The position numbers and the translations under genes were made by a program. Of a stretch of DNA of 39,278 nucleotides, positions 20,919 through 27,389 are shown in pieces; position 1 is the first letter of the stretch; every line of letters starts with the position of its first letter. Below the pieces are notes generated by a model. That model saw nothing but the letters and a program-made list of their open reading frames with translations. It had not been told where the DNA came from and made no database searches. Source of the DNA: a virus. The stretch spans positions 1 through 39,278 of IMG/VR virus record IMGVR_UViG_3300020160_000219; one strand, given 5' to 3'.

Positions 20919-21227
20919 ATGCACAATTACGATAAATGGCTAGAAAGCGGTGCGCACGATAACGAAGACGAGGATGTGTTTGTTGAGGATCGTGTAGCCG
21001 AATTAATGCGGGGCGAATATAACCCGTTTACCCCAGCAAACATACTGACTGCAATCTCTGAGGAATGTTTGTTTAAAGATTCTGACCTAGAAAGCATGTC
21101 CGACTATATGGAACAACGCAAGATTACCGAACTAGGCTTGCTGGTCAAGTGCCGCATTGTTGAGTATTGGGAAAATCAAGCAAATAACCACGCACACGAG
21201 GATTGGCAGAATGGCTACCGTGATTGA
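20919..21227 (+). CDS. Acidic early protein of unknown function
   Basis: This 102-residue protein starts MHNYDKWLESGAHDNEDEDVFVEDR and is strongly acidic in its first 40 residues, helical after that, and ends HAHEDWQNGYRD. It may be a DNA mimic or an adaptor, but nothing specific supports that. RBS GGAG. It overlaps the next small ORF by 17 bases. Confidence 0.75.
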   Translation: MHNYDKWLESGAHDNEDEDVFVEDRVAELMRGEYNPFTPANILTAISEECLFKDSDLESMSDYMEQRKITELGLLVKCRIVEYWENQANNHAHEDWQNGYRD

Positions 21228-21306
21228 GTTACTAAAAATTTGGGCTGTAATAGCGTTGCTGTTTACGGCGTATTTGTTGTCTTGGTATTTTGAACCACTT
21301 TTCTAA
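21211..21306 (+). CDS. 31-residue membrane peptide
   Basis: ATG at 21211 inside the end of the previous gene; the product MATVIELLKIWAVIALLFTAY is one hydrophobic helix with a short end WYFEPLF. It ends nine bases before erf. The ribosome site is weak. A second tiny membrane gene in the same operon as the one at 20549. Confidence 0.45.
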   Translation: MATVIELLKIWAVIALLFTAYLLSWYFEPLF

Positions 21307-21315
21307 GGAGAGAAA

Positions 21316-21906
21316 ATGAAGCAATCAGAAACACTAAAAGAGTTAGGCACAGCATTAGCCAAAGCACAAGGCGCATTAACTCACGCCAGCAAGTCATCCG
21401 TTAACCCGTATTTTAAGTCTAAATATGCAGACCTAGCGTCCGTATGGGAAGCCTGTCGGGAACAATTGTCTAGCAATGGTTTATCCGTTGTGCAAGCGCC
21501 AGCCGAATTTCAGAACAATATTATGACGCTGACTACCCGCTTGTTGCATAGTTCCGGCGAATGGCTTGAGCAAACTATGACTTGCCCTATACCCGATAAA
21601 AAACTTGATCCGCAAGGCATTGGCTCTAGCATTACTTATATGCGCCGTTATGCCCTTGCCGCAATTGTTGGCATCTATCAGGATGATGATGACGCAAATA
21701 GCGCCTCATACGCCCCTAAAGAGCATCCAGCAACCCTAACGGATGAGGAAATTACCCGCATCAAAACCCTAGCCGTAGCCACCCATTCTGACAATGCCAA
21801 AATTGCCGCATTTTATGGCAAAAAAGACTTGCATGAAATCGAGCGTTTACACTTCCCCAAAATTGTAGAAGCCCTAGAAAAGAAACTAAAGAAAGAGGGT
21901 GAGTAA
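21316..21906 (+). CDS. erf: ERF-family single-strand annealing protein
   Basis: This 196-residue protein shows the ERF signature: LAKAQGALTHASKSSVNPYFKSKYADLASVWEACREQLSSNGL, then ITYMRRYALAAIVGI, with an acidic DDDDAN stretch after it. ERF proteins form rings on single-stranded DNA and anneal complementary strands, for recombination and genome circularisation. RBS AAGGAG. Stop overlaps the exonuclease ATG (TAATG), pairing it with YqaJ in a two-component recombination system. Confidence 0.95.
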   Translation: MKQSETLKELGTALAKAQGALTHASKSSVNPYFKSKYADLASVWEACREQLSSNGLSVVQAPAEFQNNIMTLTTRLLHSSGEWLEQTMTCPIPDKKLDPQGIGSSITYMRRYALAAIVGIYQDDDDANSASYAPKEHPATLTDEEITRIKTLAVATHSDNAKIAAFYGKKDLHEIERLHFPKIVEALEKKLKKEGE

Positions 21907-22742
21907 TGCTTACGCAAGTATTTTTAGAGCAAGGGTCAGAAGAATGGCTGGAATTTAGGCGTACAAAGCGTATGGCAAGCGAAACTCCTGCGGTCATGGG
22001 GTTATCGCCATATCAACGGCAAAGCGATATACGGCGCATTAAAAACGGCGGGGGTAGCGGGTTTGTCAATAACGCTATGCGCCAAGGCACTCAGCAAGAG
22101 CCTATTGCCCGTGAAGCCTATATTCGTGATTTTGTAGACGTGCGCCCAGCCGTATATGTAAACGGTGACTACGGGGCAAGCCTTGACGGTATTAACATTG
22201 ACCAAACCCTAATTTGGGAATGTAAAGTGCCGGTAGACGGTTGCAAGTCTGAGCGTTGGCAGTTAGCTTTAGAGGGCAAATTAACTCCGTATGACTATGC
22301 TCAAGTCCAGCACCAGCTTATGGTTACAGGTGCAGAAATGTGCCACTTTTTTGTTTGGGATGCCGAATTACAGTCTTACGTAATAACGGATGTGTTGCCC
22401 GAACCCGACTATTGGCTGTCTATTGAAATGGAATGGGAAAGCTTTTGGAAGACGTTAGGGCTAAGAACTGACCGTGCATGGGCTAAAGCCGTTAAAGAAT
22501 ATAAAGAGGCTAAAGAAATTGTAGAAATATCAACACGACTTTACGATGAGAAAAAGCAAACGCTTATGGAATTGCTTGTTGGCGAGTCCAATGAGGGATC
22601 AGGTGTGCGTGTCCAGCGCATAACTGTTGCTGGGCGCACCGACTGGAAAAGGGTAGAAAAAGAGTTATTACTAGGTGCTGATTTGACACAATACAAAACT
22701 TCTGATAGCACGCAAATCCGCATAAACGAAATTAAGGAATGA
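21906..22742 (+). CDS. YqaJ-type viral recombinase exonuclease
   Basis: This 278-residue protein has the YqaJ/lambda exonuclease landmarks: GSEEWLEFRRTKRMASETPAVMGLSPY near the start, DGINIDQTLIWECKVP (Asp...Glu-x-Lys active site) near residues 95-110, and YDYAQVQHQLMVTG. It resects double-stranded ends to give single strands for the ERF protein. The C-terminal 90 residues form a helical region with a basic end. Coupled to erf by a one-base overlap. Confidence 0.93.
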   Translation: MLTQVFLEQGSEEWLEFRRTKRMASETPAVMGLSPYQRQSDIRRIKNGGGSGFVNNAMRQGTQQEPIAREAYIRDFVDVRPAVYVNGDYGASLDGINIDQTLIWECKVPVDGCKSERWQLALEGKLTPYDYAQVQHQLMVTGAEMCHFFVWDAELQSYVITDVLPEPDYWLSIEMEWESFWKTLGLRTDRAWAKAVKEYKEAKEIVEISTRLYDEKKQTLMELLVGESNEGSGVRVQRITVAGRTDWKRVEKELLLGADLTQYKTSDSTQIRINEIKE

Positions 22743-22743
22743 T

Positions 22744-23127
22744 ATGAGTTCAGTAAATAAAGTATTTATTTTGGGGCGCTTAGGAAAAGACCCCGAAGTT
22801 AGGTATACGGCTGACGGTAAAGCCGTTGCAAGTTTTAGTGTAGCCACGTCAACATACGGCAAAGATGCTCAAGGCAATAAGACTGAGCATACCGAATGGC
22901 ATAGACTGTCCGCTTTTAATAAAGCGGCAGAGGTTGCCGGTAAGTATTTGCGTAAAGGCGATATGGTTCACGTAGAGGGTTCATTGCGCACTAAAAAGTG
23001 GAACGATAACGGGGTAGATAAATACAGCACCGATATAGTTGTAGGGCGCTTGAATCTGCTGGGTAGTAAAACCCAGTCAGAACCCGCTGGCGATTTGTCA
23101 GCAATTGATGATGATGTACCATTCTAA
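22744..23127 (+). CDS. ssb: Single-stranded DNA-binding protein
   Basis: This 127-residue protein starts SSVNKVFILGRLGKDPEVRYT, contains EWHRLSAFNKAAEVAGKYLRKGDMVHVEGSLRTKKW and ends in the acidic tip DDDVPF. That tip is the partner-binding peptide of bacterial SSB. OB-fold complete, linker short. It would protect single strands and interact with NinB and the exonuclease. It follows the exonuclease by one base. Confidence 0.97.
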   Translation: MSSVNKVFILGRLGKDPEVRYTADGKAVASFSVATSTYGKDAQGNKTEHTEWHRLSAFNKAAEVAGKYLRKGDMVHVEGSLRTKKWNDNGVDKYSTDIVVGRLNLLGSKTQSEPAGDLSAIDDDVPF

Positions 23128-23133
23128 TTTTTG

Positions 23134-23139
23134 TATAAT
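23134..23139 (+). promoter_or_regulatory. -10 box for a possibly leaderless transcript
   Basis: TATAAT is followed by TTTGT and the ATG of the next gene at 23145, so initiation seven bases after the box would start the mRNA at the ATG itself. The -35 region (ATGATG, 17-base spacer) is weak, and the gene has no Shine-Dalgarno sequence. Confidence 0.45.
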
Positions 23140-23144
23140 TTTGT

Positions 23145-23507
23145 ATGCAAGCAAAACGTAAAGAAAAATTAGATTACATTATCTGTTTGTTGCAAAAAGA
23201 ATCCCTAAATCGTAGGCAATTGCAGACGCATTTAGGGGTTACTTTAGGCGCAGTTGATGACTATACGGCTTACCTTAGTCAAGAAGGTTTAATTTATGTA
23301 GATTATTGGGTGCGCACTTTAGGCAAGCCTACTCCTTATTGGCGTGCTGGAAATCGTTTAAGCGCCCCTCGTCCTGATGCACTAGGGCAAACAGAATACT
23401 TACGAAGATCAAAAGAGAAAAAACTATTACCGCAACCAAGAGAACAAATAGAATTAGTAGAAAGTCCATTTGTTCCTCGGCGGGATTTAGCCTCTAGCTG
23501 GTTTTAA
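23145..23507 (+). CDS. Winged-helix-type DNA-binding protein, last early gene
   Basis: This 120-residue protein starts MQAKRKEKLDYIICLLQKES, followed by LNRRQLQTHLGVTLGAVDDYTAYLSQEGLIYVDYW. That is a DeoR/winged-helix-like recognition unit. The C-terminal half is basic, Pro-rich and probably disordered. There is no ribosome site and a TATAAT lies just upstream. Its stop overlaps the endolysin stop on the other strand by three to four bases. It may act as a late regulator, which is inference. Confidence 0.75.
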   Translation: MQAKRKEKLDYIICLLQKESLNRRQLQTHLGVTLGAVDDYTAYLSQEGLIYVDYWVRTLGKPTPYWRAGNRLSAPRPDALGQTEYLRRSKEKKLLPQPREQIELVESPFVPRRDLASSWF

Positions 23508-23956
23508 GTAAACGGGCGAGTGCCAGCCTTGTCAATAATTAACGATTGATTACGGGGCGTTTGCTCAGCCGTATTAGGCACGCTAATATGTGTCCAACCA
23601 CCGCCTCGATCCTTGTCCCAAAACTCCCGAATTATTTGGTCAAACTGTATATCAGAAGCTATGATTGCTCGGCACACTTCGTCAGGAGTCATGCCGGCAA
23701 CCCGTATGTCTGCGGCACAACCAATCCTGTGCTGGCTGGTATCTTTAGAACCTACCGCATCATTGACTTGCTTGTTACGAAACCCTGAGTTAATCATTAT
23801 TGGTTTACCAAGGGTTTTACGCACTTCTTCTAGTAGGCCTGCTAAGCGAGTAAGATTTGCAATCTCGTTAGCGTTTGGCATATTATCCCAGCCGTTACGA
23901 GCGCCTACTTCTGAGGCAATTAATTCTTGGAGTGTAAAGTTTTCGCTAAGGTTCAT
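23504..23956 (-). CDS. Endolysin, peptidase M15 family
   Basis: This 150-residue protein starts with FTLQELIASEVGAR, has SGFR at residues 57-60, QHRIGCAADI with His76 and Asp83, and GWTHIS with His123. These are the zinc ligands of M15 (PF08291-type) D-Ala-D-Ala/endopeptidase enzymes. It would cut peptidoglycan cross-links. No signal peptide, so export depends on the holin, whose gene overlaps by four bases. It is the last gene of the leftward transcription unit. Confidence 0.93.
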   Translation of the reverse strand: MNLSENFTLQELIASEVGARNGWDNMPNANEIANLTRLAGLLEEVRKTLGKPIMINSGFRNKQVNDAVGSKDTSQHRIGCAADIRVAGMTPDEVCRAIIASDIQFDQIIREFWDKDRGGGWTHISVPNTAEQTPRNQSLIIDKAGTRPFT

Positions 23957-24456
23957 TTTTTAAGCATCCCTTCTATCTCTTTTGCTTTGTCTTTACTGCC
24001 TTGGCTTGAGCCAAAATAAAACGATAAAACTTGTCCGGCGGCACTTGTTATAAATCCTAGTGCAAAAATAATAATTTGCTGTTGATCTTGTGGCGTATTA
24101 ACAAACATAAGAACGCCAATTAATGTAAAGGCTAAACCAACTACGCCTAAAGCAAGCACGGGAACTACTAACTTGTCTAATGCGCTTGCGTGTTCAGAAG
24201 TGGCTACTTGTGCATAAGCTTTACGGGCAGAGTCACGATCCGCAACTTCTAGCTTAGCATACTCAAGGTCTAATTCTTTTAGCTTTAAAGCCATTTCAGG
24301 ATTGCCGGTCAATGCTTGAGTAACACCCTCTACCGTAGCGTCATCTATACCCAGTTTAGATGCTATCCAGCCAACTGCCGCACCGCCTGCCGGACCAGCA
24401 ACGGCTGTTGCTAATACTGGCGCAACCCCTTTAAGTATTCCTAATAGCGTATCCAT
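23953..24456 (-). CDS. Holin, 3-TM gene-transfer-agent type
   Basis: This 167-residue protein has an Ala/Gly-rich hydrophobic N-terminus (residues 7-35), a helical middle with the ELDLEYAKLEVADRDSARKAYAQV phrase, two clear membrane helices (about 93-115 and 125-146) and a Lys-rich tail. This matches the GTA-type 3TM holin family (PF11351). It sits directly before the endolysin. It would form inner membrane holes at lysis. Confidence 0.88.
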   Translation of the reverse strand: MDTLLGILKGVAPVLATAVAGPAGGAAVGWIASKLGIDDATVEGVTQALTGNPEMALKLKELDLEYAKLEVADRDSARKAYAQVATSEHASALDKLVVPVLALGVVGLAFTLIGVLMFVNTPQDQQQIIIFALGFITSAAGQVLSFYFGSSQGSKDKAKEIEGMLKK

Positions 24457-24716
24457 TATTTCTTAGCCCTTTCTTCAAGAAGTTTTACTCGCACATGCAA
24501 ATCTTGAATTTCTCTGTGTAGTTCAGCTTTAAGAACATGACGCTTTTCTGCAGATATTGGGCTATCTGTGGGTACGCCCTCGTTGGTAATTAAAGCTGGC
24601 ATTTTGCCTTCAATCTTAGTAAGGCGTTCTTGAAATGAAGATACTTGACCGAGTAGCCATGCTATACAGGCTACCAAAATCGGAATCACCGCCTTCATAA
24701 TGTCTTGCATATTCAT
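24456..24716 (-). CDS. Membrane-anchored coiled-coil protein in the lysis cassette
   Basis: This 86-residue protein has one N-terminal membrane segment (about residues 8-25, PILVACIAWLLG) and then helical, charged stretches ending in EIQDLHVRVKLLEERAKK, a coiled coil. The shape suits an inner-membrane spanin or an antiholin; no lipoprotein partner is found. It overlaps the genes on both sides by one to four bases. Confidence 0.7.
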   Translation of the reverse strand: MNMQDIMKAVIPILVACIAWLLGQVSSFQERLTKIEGKMPALITNEGVPTDSPISAEKRHVLKAELHREIQDLHVRVKLLEERAKK

Positions 24717-25165
24717 TTTTTAACCCCCCATACCATGTAATAGGCTATCCATCCAGCAACTAAAAAGCACCAAAACTGCACCCATCTAACTCTGCCTAGT
24801 TCTGCATCAAAGTATTCTTTATCTTGTTTTTCTAGCTTTTCGATTTCAATTTTTATATCCAGCAACTTTTGCCATTCTTTAGTGCCGTATTGTTTTATAA
24901 AATCTACTCTTAGCTTGTATTCTTCATCCGAAATCTTTTTTCGGTGTTTATATTCTTCTAGGGCTTTAAATATTGCCCGTTCTTTTTTTAGCTCTGCCTC
25001 TCGGCGCTCACGTATTTTTGCTTGCGCACGTTGTCTTGCTACGTCTACCGCTTCTTTCTGAACATCCTCAATGTTCTTGCCAATTTCTTTACCAGCTTCT
25101 CGCCCCGTTTTTATCCCTTCGCTGATGCCTTTAGCACCAACCGATAACCCCAGTTCGTCTGACAT
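24713..25165 (-). CDS. Coiled-coil protein with C-terminal membrane anchor
   Basis: This 150-residue protein has a Gly-rich helical start (GAKGISEGIKTGREAGKEIG), a long charged coiled coil (about residues 40-125) and a C-terminal membrane helix near 129-146 (VQFWCFLVAGWIAYYMVWG). Similar proteins are common next to phage lysis genes. Its function is unknown; it may modulate the holin or link to the envelope. Coupled to the next gene by four bases. Confidence 0.7.
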   Translation of the reverse strand: MSDELGLSVGAKGISEGIKTGREAGKEIGKNIEDVQKEAVDVARQRAQAKIRERREAELKKERAIFKALEEYKHRKKISDEEYKLRVDFIKQYGTKEWQKLLDIKIEIEKLEKQDKEYFDAELGRVRWVQFWCFLVAGWIAYYMVWGVKK

Positions 25166-25171
25166 ACCGCA

Positions 25172-25339
25172 TTAGTGTATTTTAAAGACAATGGCAACTA
25201 ATGACGCAACAATAAATGCGGCGCTACTAATTAAGATTTGTTCTATGCGTTTTAGTCTTGCGCAGATTGAATCGTAGCGAATCTCGCATACGGCTTCATG
25301 AGAATTTAACCGAGCCTCGGTTTCGGGAATAGATGACAT
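25172..25339 (-). CDS. 55-residue tail-anchored membrane protein
   Basis: ATG at 25339 follows GGAG with good spacing and the frame runs to TAA at 25172, just before the next gene. The protein starts MSSIPETEARLNSHEAV, is helical and charged, and has one C-terminal membrane helix (about residues 36-52). It is the first gene of the lysis cassette in the direction of transcription. A class III-type holin or antiholin is possible. Confidence 0.7.
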   Translation of the reverse strand: MSSIPETEARLNSHEAVCEIRYDSICARLKRIEQILISSAAFIVASLVAIVFKIH

Positions 25340-25367
25340 AACAGCTCCAAAAAGTTGGGAAATCGTG

Positions 25368-25805
25368 TCATGTCGTGTGCAAAAATTTTATCACTTCTTG
25401 AGGAGATACAAAAGCATCATTTTTGTGCTCAGTAAAATCCCACCATAAAAATTGGTTTTCGGCTAAATATACTCTATCTTTAAGTAAATTTGTGTTCTCT
25501 GAGTGTCCGTATATTAGCGGATCGGATACTGACCATAGGGCTATTCCCTGTTTACCCTCAGCCCAAGCTAGATGCTGGAAAAAACTATCCACCCCAATCC
25601 ATGTGCGGCACTCACTAATTAAGGTTTTAAGCTCGAATAACGGTAAGTTTTTCCTAAAATCAGGCACTAATTGATCCTCGCCATCTATCCCTACTTGCAC
25701 AATTGGCTCATCAATTAAAGCAATAAGCTCTTTCCAATAAGGATAATTCTTAGGGTTTTGTTTGCCGTTTTGTAGTTTTTTAGCGTATGGATGAATAACT
25801 ATCAT
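25368..25805 (-). CDS. Glycosyltransferase family 9, C-terminal domain as a separate protein
   Basis: This 145-residue protein starts VIHPYAKKLQNG and carries CRTWIGVDSFFQHLAWAEGKQGIALW. That is the GT9 (ADP-heptose:LPS heptosyltransferase-like) donor-binding half, with the typical G-x-D-S-x-x-x-H-x-A core. It ends WWDFTEHKNDAFVSPQEV. The N-terminal GT9 half is at the end of the preceding gene. The four-base overlap keeps the halves coupled but in different frames. Probably they form a two-chain enzyme. Confidence 0.8.
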   Translation of the reverse strand: MIVIHPYAKKLQNGKQNPKNYPYWKELIALIDEPIVQVGIDGEDQLVPDFRKNLPLFELKTLISECRTWIGVDSFFQHLAWAEGKQGIALWSVSDPLIYGHSENTNLLKDRVYLAENQFLWWDFTEHKNDAFVSPQEVIKFLHTT

Positions 25806-27370
25806 AGGTAAAGCTTTCGGTAAGCATCCTCTAGGCTACCAGTCCAGCCCCAGTCAGCCATTTTTTTGTATATATTCCATTGATCTAAATTGCCGAACAA
25901 AGCATGGGCATCAGCAATGGACTTGCAAGGTATGACTTCGGGATAGCACCCAAACACAATAGCGTTAGATATATCTGGCAGAACCTTACTAAACACAATA
26001 TGATCGCCAAGCCCAGAATCAAGAACCACAATCGTTTTTTCAGCCAGCCCCAAGATATTCCGATATATTTTTTCATCGTGCTCAAACATTTCTTGCTTTG
26101 CGCCATCACGGATACCCCCTTGTGGGTTCTTTAAGTGCCAAGTAATAGCATTGGGAACGACTAATAGCTTGTATCCTTTACGGTGTAACCCGTGCGAAAA
26201 CAGCGTTTCTTCCCTGTGCGCAACCTTAGATAGCCCAAGATTAAAGTCATGCACCCCAGCACGGTATATAAAAGTTGAGTAAAGATGTTCGACTGGCTTT
26301 GGTTCTTTAATCATGCCCCATTGAATATTAGGCTCAACGTCTATGTTCTCAATTAGCCCAGTAGATTCTAGGAACGTAGGCGTGTTAGGCGGGTTAATAA
26401 CTGAGCCGCCGACTGCGCCAATGCTGTCATTACAGTAATGGGATAAGACTTCTAGCACGTTAGGCTCTGGAATGGCATCATCATCGCACCGCCATACCCA
26501 TGTATAGCCCGTTTGCGCCGCCATTGTATTAGCCGTTTGGTGTATGTGATGCTGACCTTTTTTGCCCGCAAAGAGCCATTCCCACTCTATTTTTTTGCTA
26601 TTGAGTAACCAAAATAGGTGCTGATATAAGAATTCTTTTCTCATATCCAGCGGCTCATCATTGTCATCAAAAATAATTAGCTTATCTGGCTTCTTGGTTT
26701 GATTGGCAATAGCTTCAATTACTAAGGGTAGAGTAGTAAAGTATCTGCCCTTAGTCGGTAGACAGCACAGTATCTTTTCTTTGTCCCACTTGCCCATGAG
26801 CAAATTAAATTGATTTGTAGGGGATACGGGAATCATGTATTGGGTAATTAGCCCAAACTCATTCGTATATTCAAAATCAAAACCCTTAAAATGGGATTCG
26901 TTTAAGCCATGTAGCTTATGATGCTCACCCCAGAAACCTTTGGGTTCATTGTGCGGGGTAGTAAATAGTAAGCGCTTGCAATGCTTTTTGAGCTTCTCCA
27001 GCACCTCTAAACCATTGTCCATGTGCTCAATAATTTCAAAAGCAATAATCGTATCGTATTGTTCTAGCTCGATTTGATTAATGTTGCCTTGAATAAAATT
27101 ACAGCTTATGTAATTTAAAAATTTATTCCAGTTTTGTTCTTTGGCAACTTCAATAATTGTAGGGTCGTAATCTAACCCCGTATATTGAACATGAGAAGGC
27201 ATAAATTGTATGCCGTAGCCCGTTGAGCAACCAATATCTAGGATTTTTGTGCCTAAAATATGTTTAGCCGCCCATTGGTATCGAGCAGATTCCCTAGCGT
27301 GGACTAGATCACCTTTTAGGAATACTGCTCTTTCGTAGTTGTTTGTTAGTCTTGTCCTATATTCATCCAT
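25802..27370 (-). CDS. Methyltransferase / GT2 glycosyltransferase / GT9 N-domain fusion
   Basis: This 522-residue protein has three parts. Residues about 30-200 are a class I SAM methyltransferase: LDIGCSTGYG motif I, YTGLDYDP, IIAFEIIEHMDNG. Residues about 200-430 are a GT-A family 2 glycosyltransferase (ILCCLPTKGRYFTT, WVWRCDDDAIPEPNVL with the DDD metal site). Residues about 435-522 are the N-half of a GT9 enzyme (VVLDSGLGDHIVFSKVLP, ending GSLEDAYRKLYL). Lying between the collagen-like fibre and the lysis genes, it may decorate the fibre or the host surface glycan; the substrate is unknown. Confidence 0.85.
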   Translation of the reverse strand: MDEYRTRLTNNYERAVFLKGDLVHARESARYQWAAKHILGTKILDIGCSTGYGIQFMPSHVQYTGLDYDPTIIEVAKEQNWNKFLNYISCNFIQGNINQIELEQYDTIIAFEIIEHMDNGLEVLEKLKKHCKRLLFTTPHNEPKGFWGEHHKLHGLNESHFKGFDFEYTNEFGLITQYMIPVSPTNQFNLLMGKWDKEKILCCLPTKGRYFTTLPLVIEAIANQTKKPDKLIIFDDNDEPLDMRKEFLYQHLFWLLNSKKIEWEWLFAGKKGQHHIHQTANTMAAQTGYTWVWRCDDDAIPEPNVLEVLSHYCNDSIGAVGGSVINPPNTPTFLESTGLIENIDVEPNIQWGMIKEPKPVEHLYSTFIYRAGVHDFNLGLSKVAHREETLFSHGLHRKGYKLLVVPNAITWHLKNPQGGIRDGAKQEMFEHDEKIYRNILGLAEKTIVVLDSGLGDHIVFSKVLPDISNAIVFGCYPEVIPCKSIADAHALFGNLDQWNIYKKMADWGWTGSLEDAYRKLYL

Positions 27371-27389
27371 CTTGTCTTATCTTATTTTG

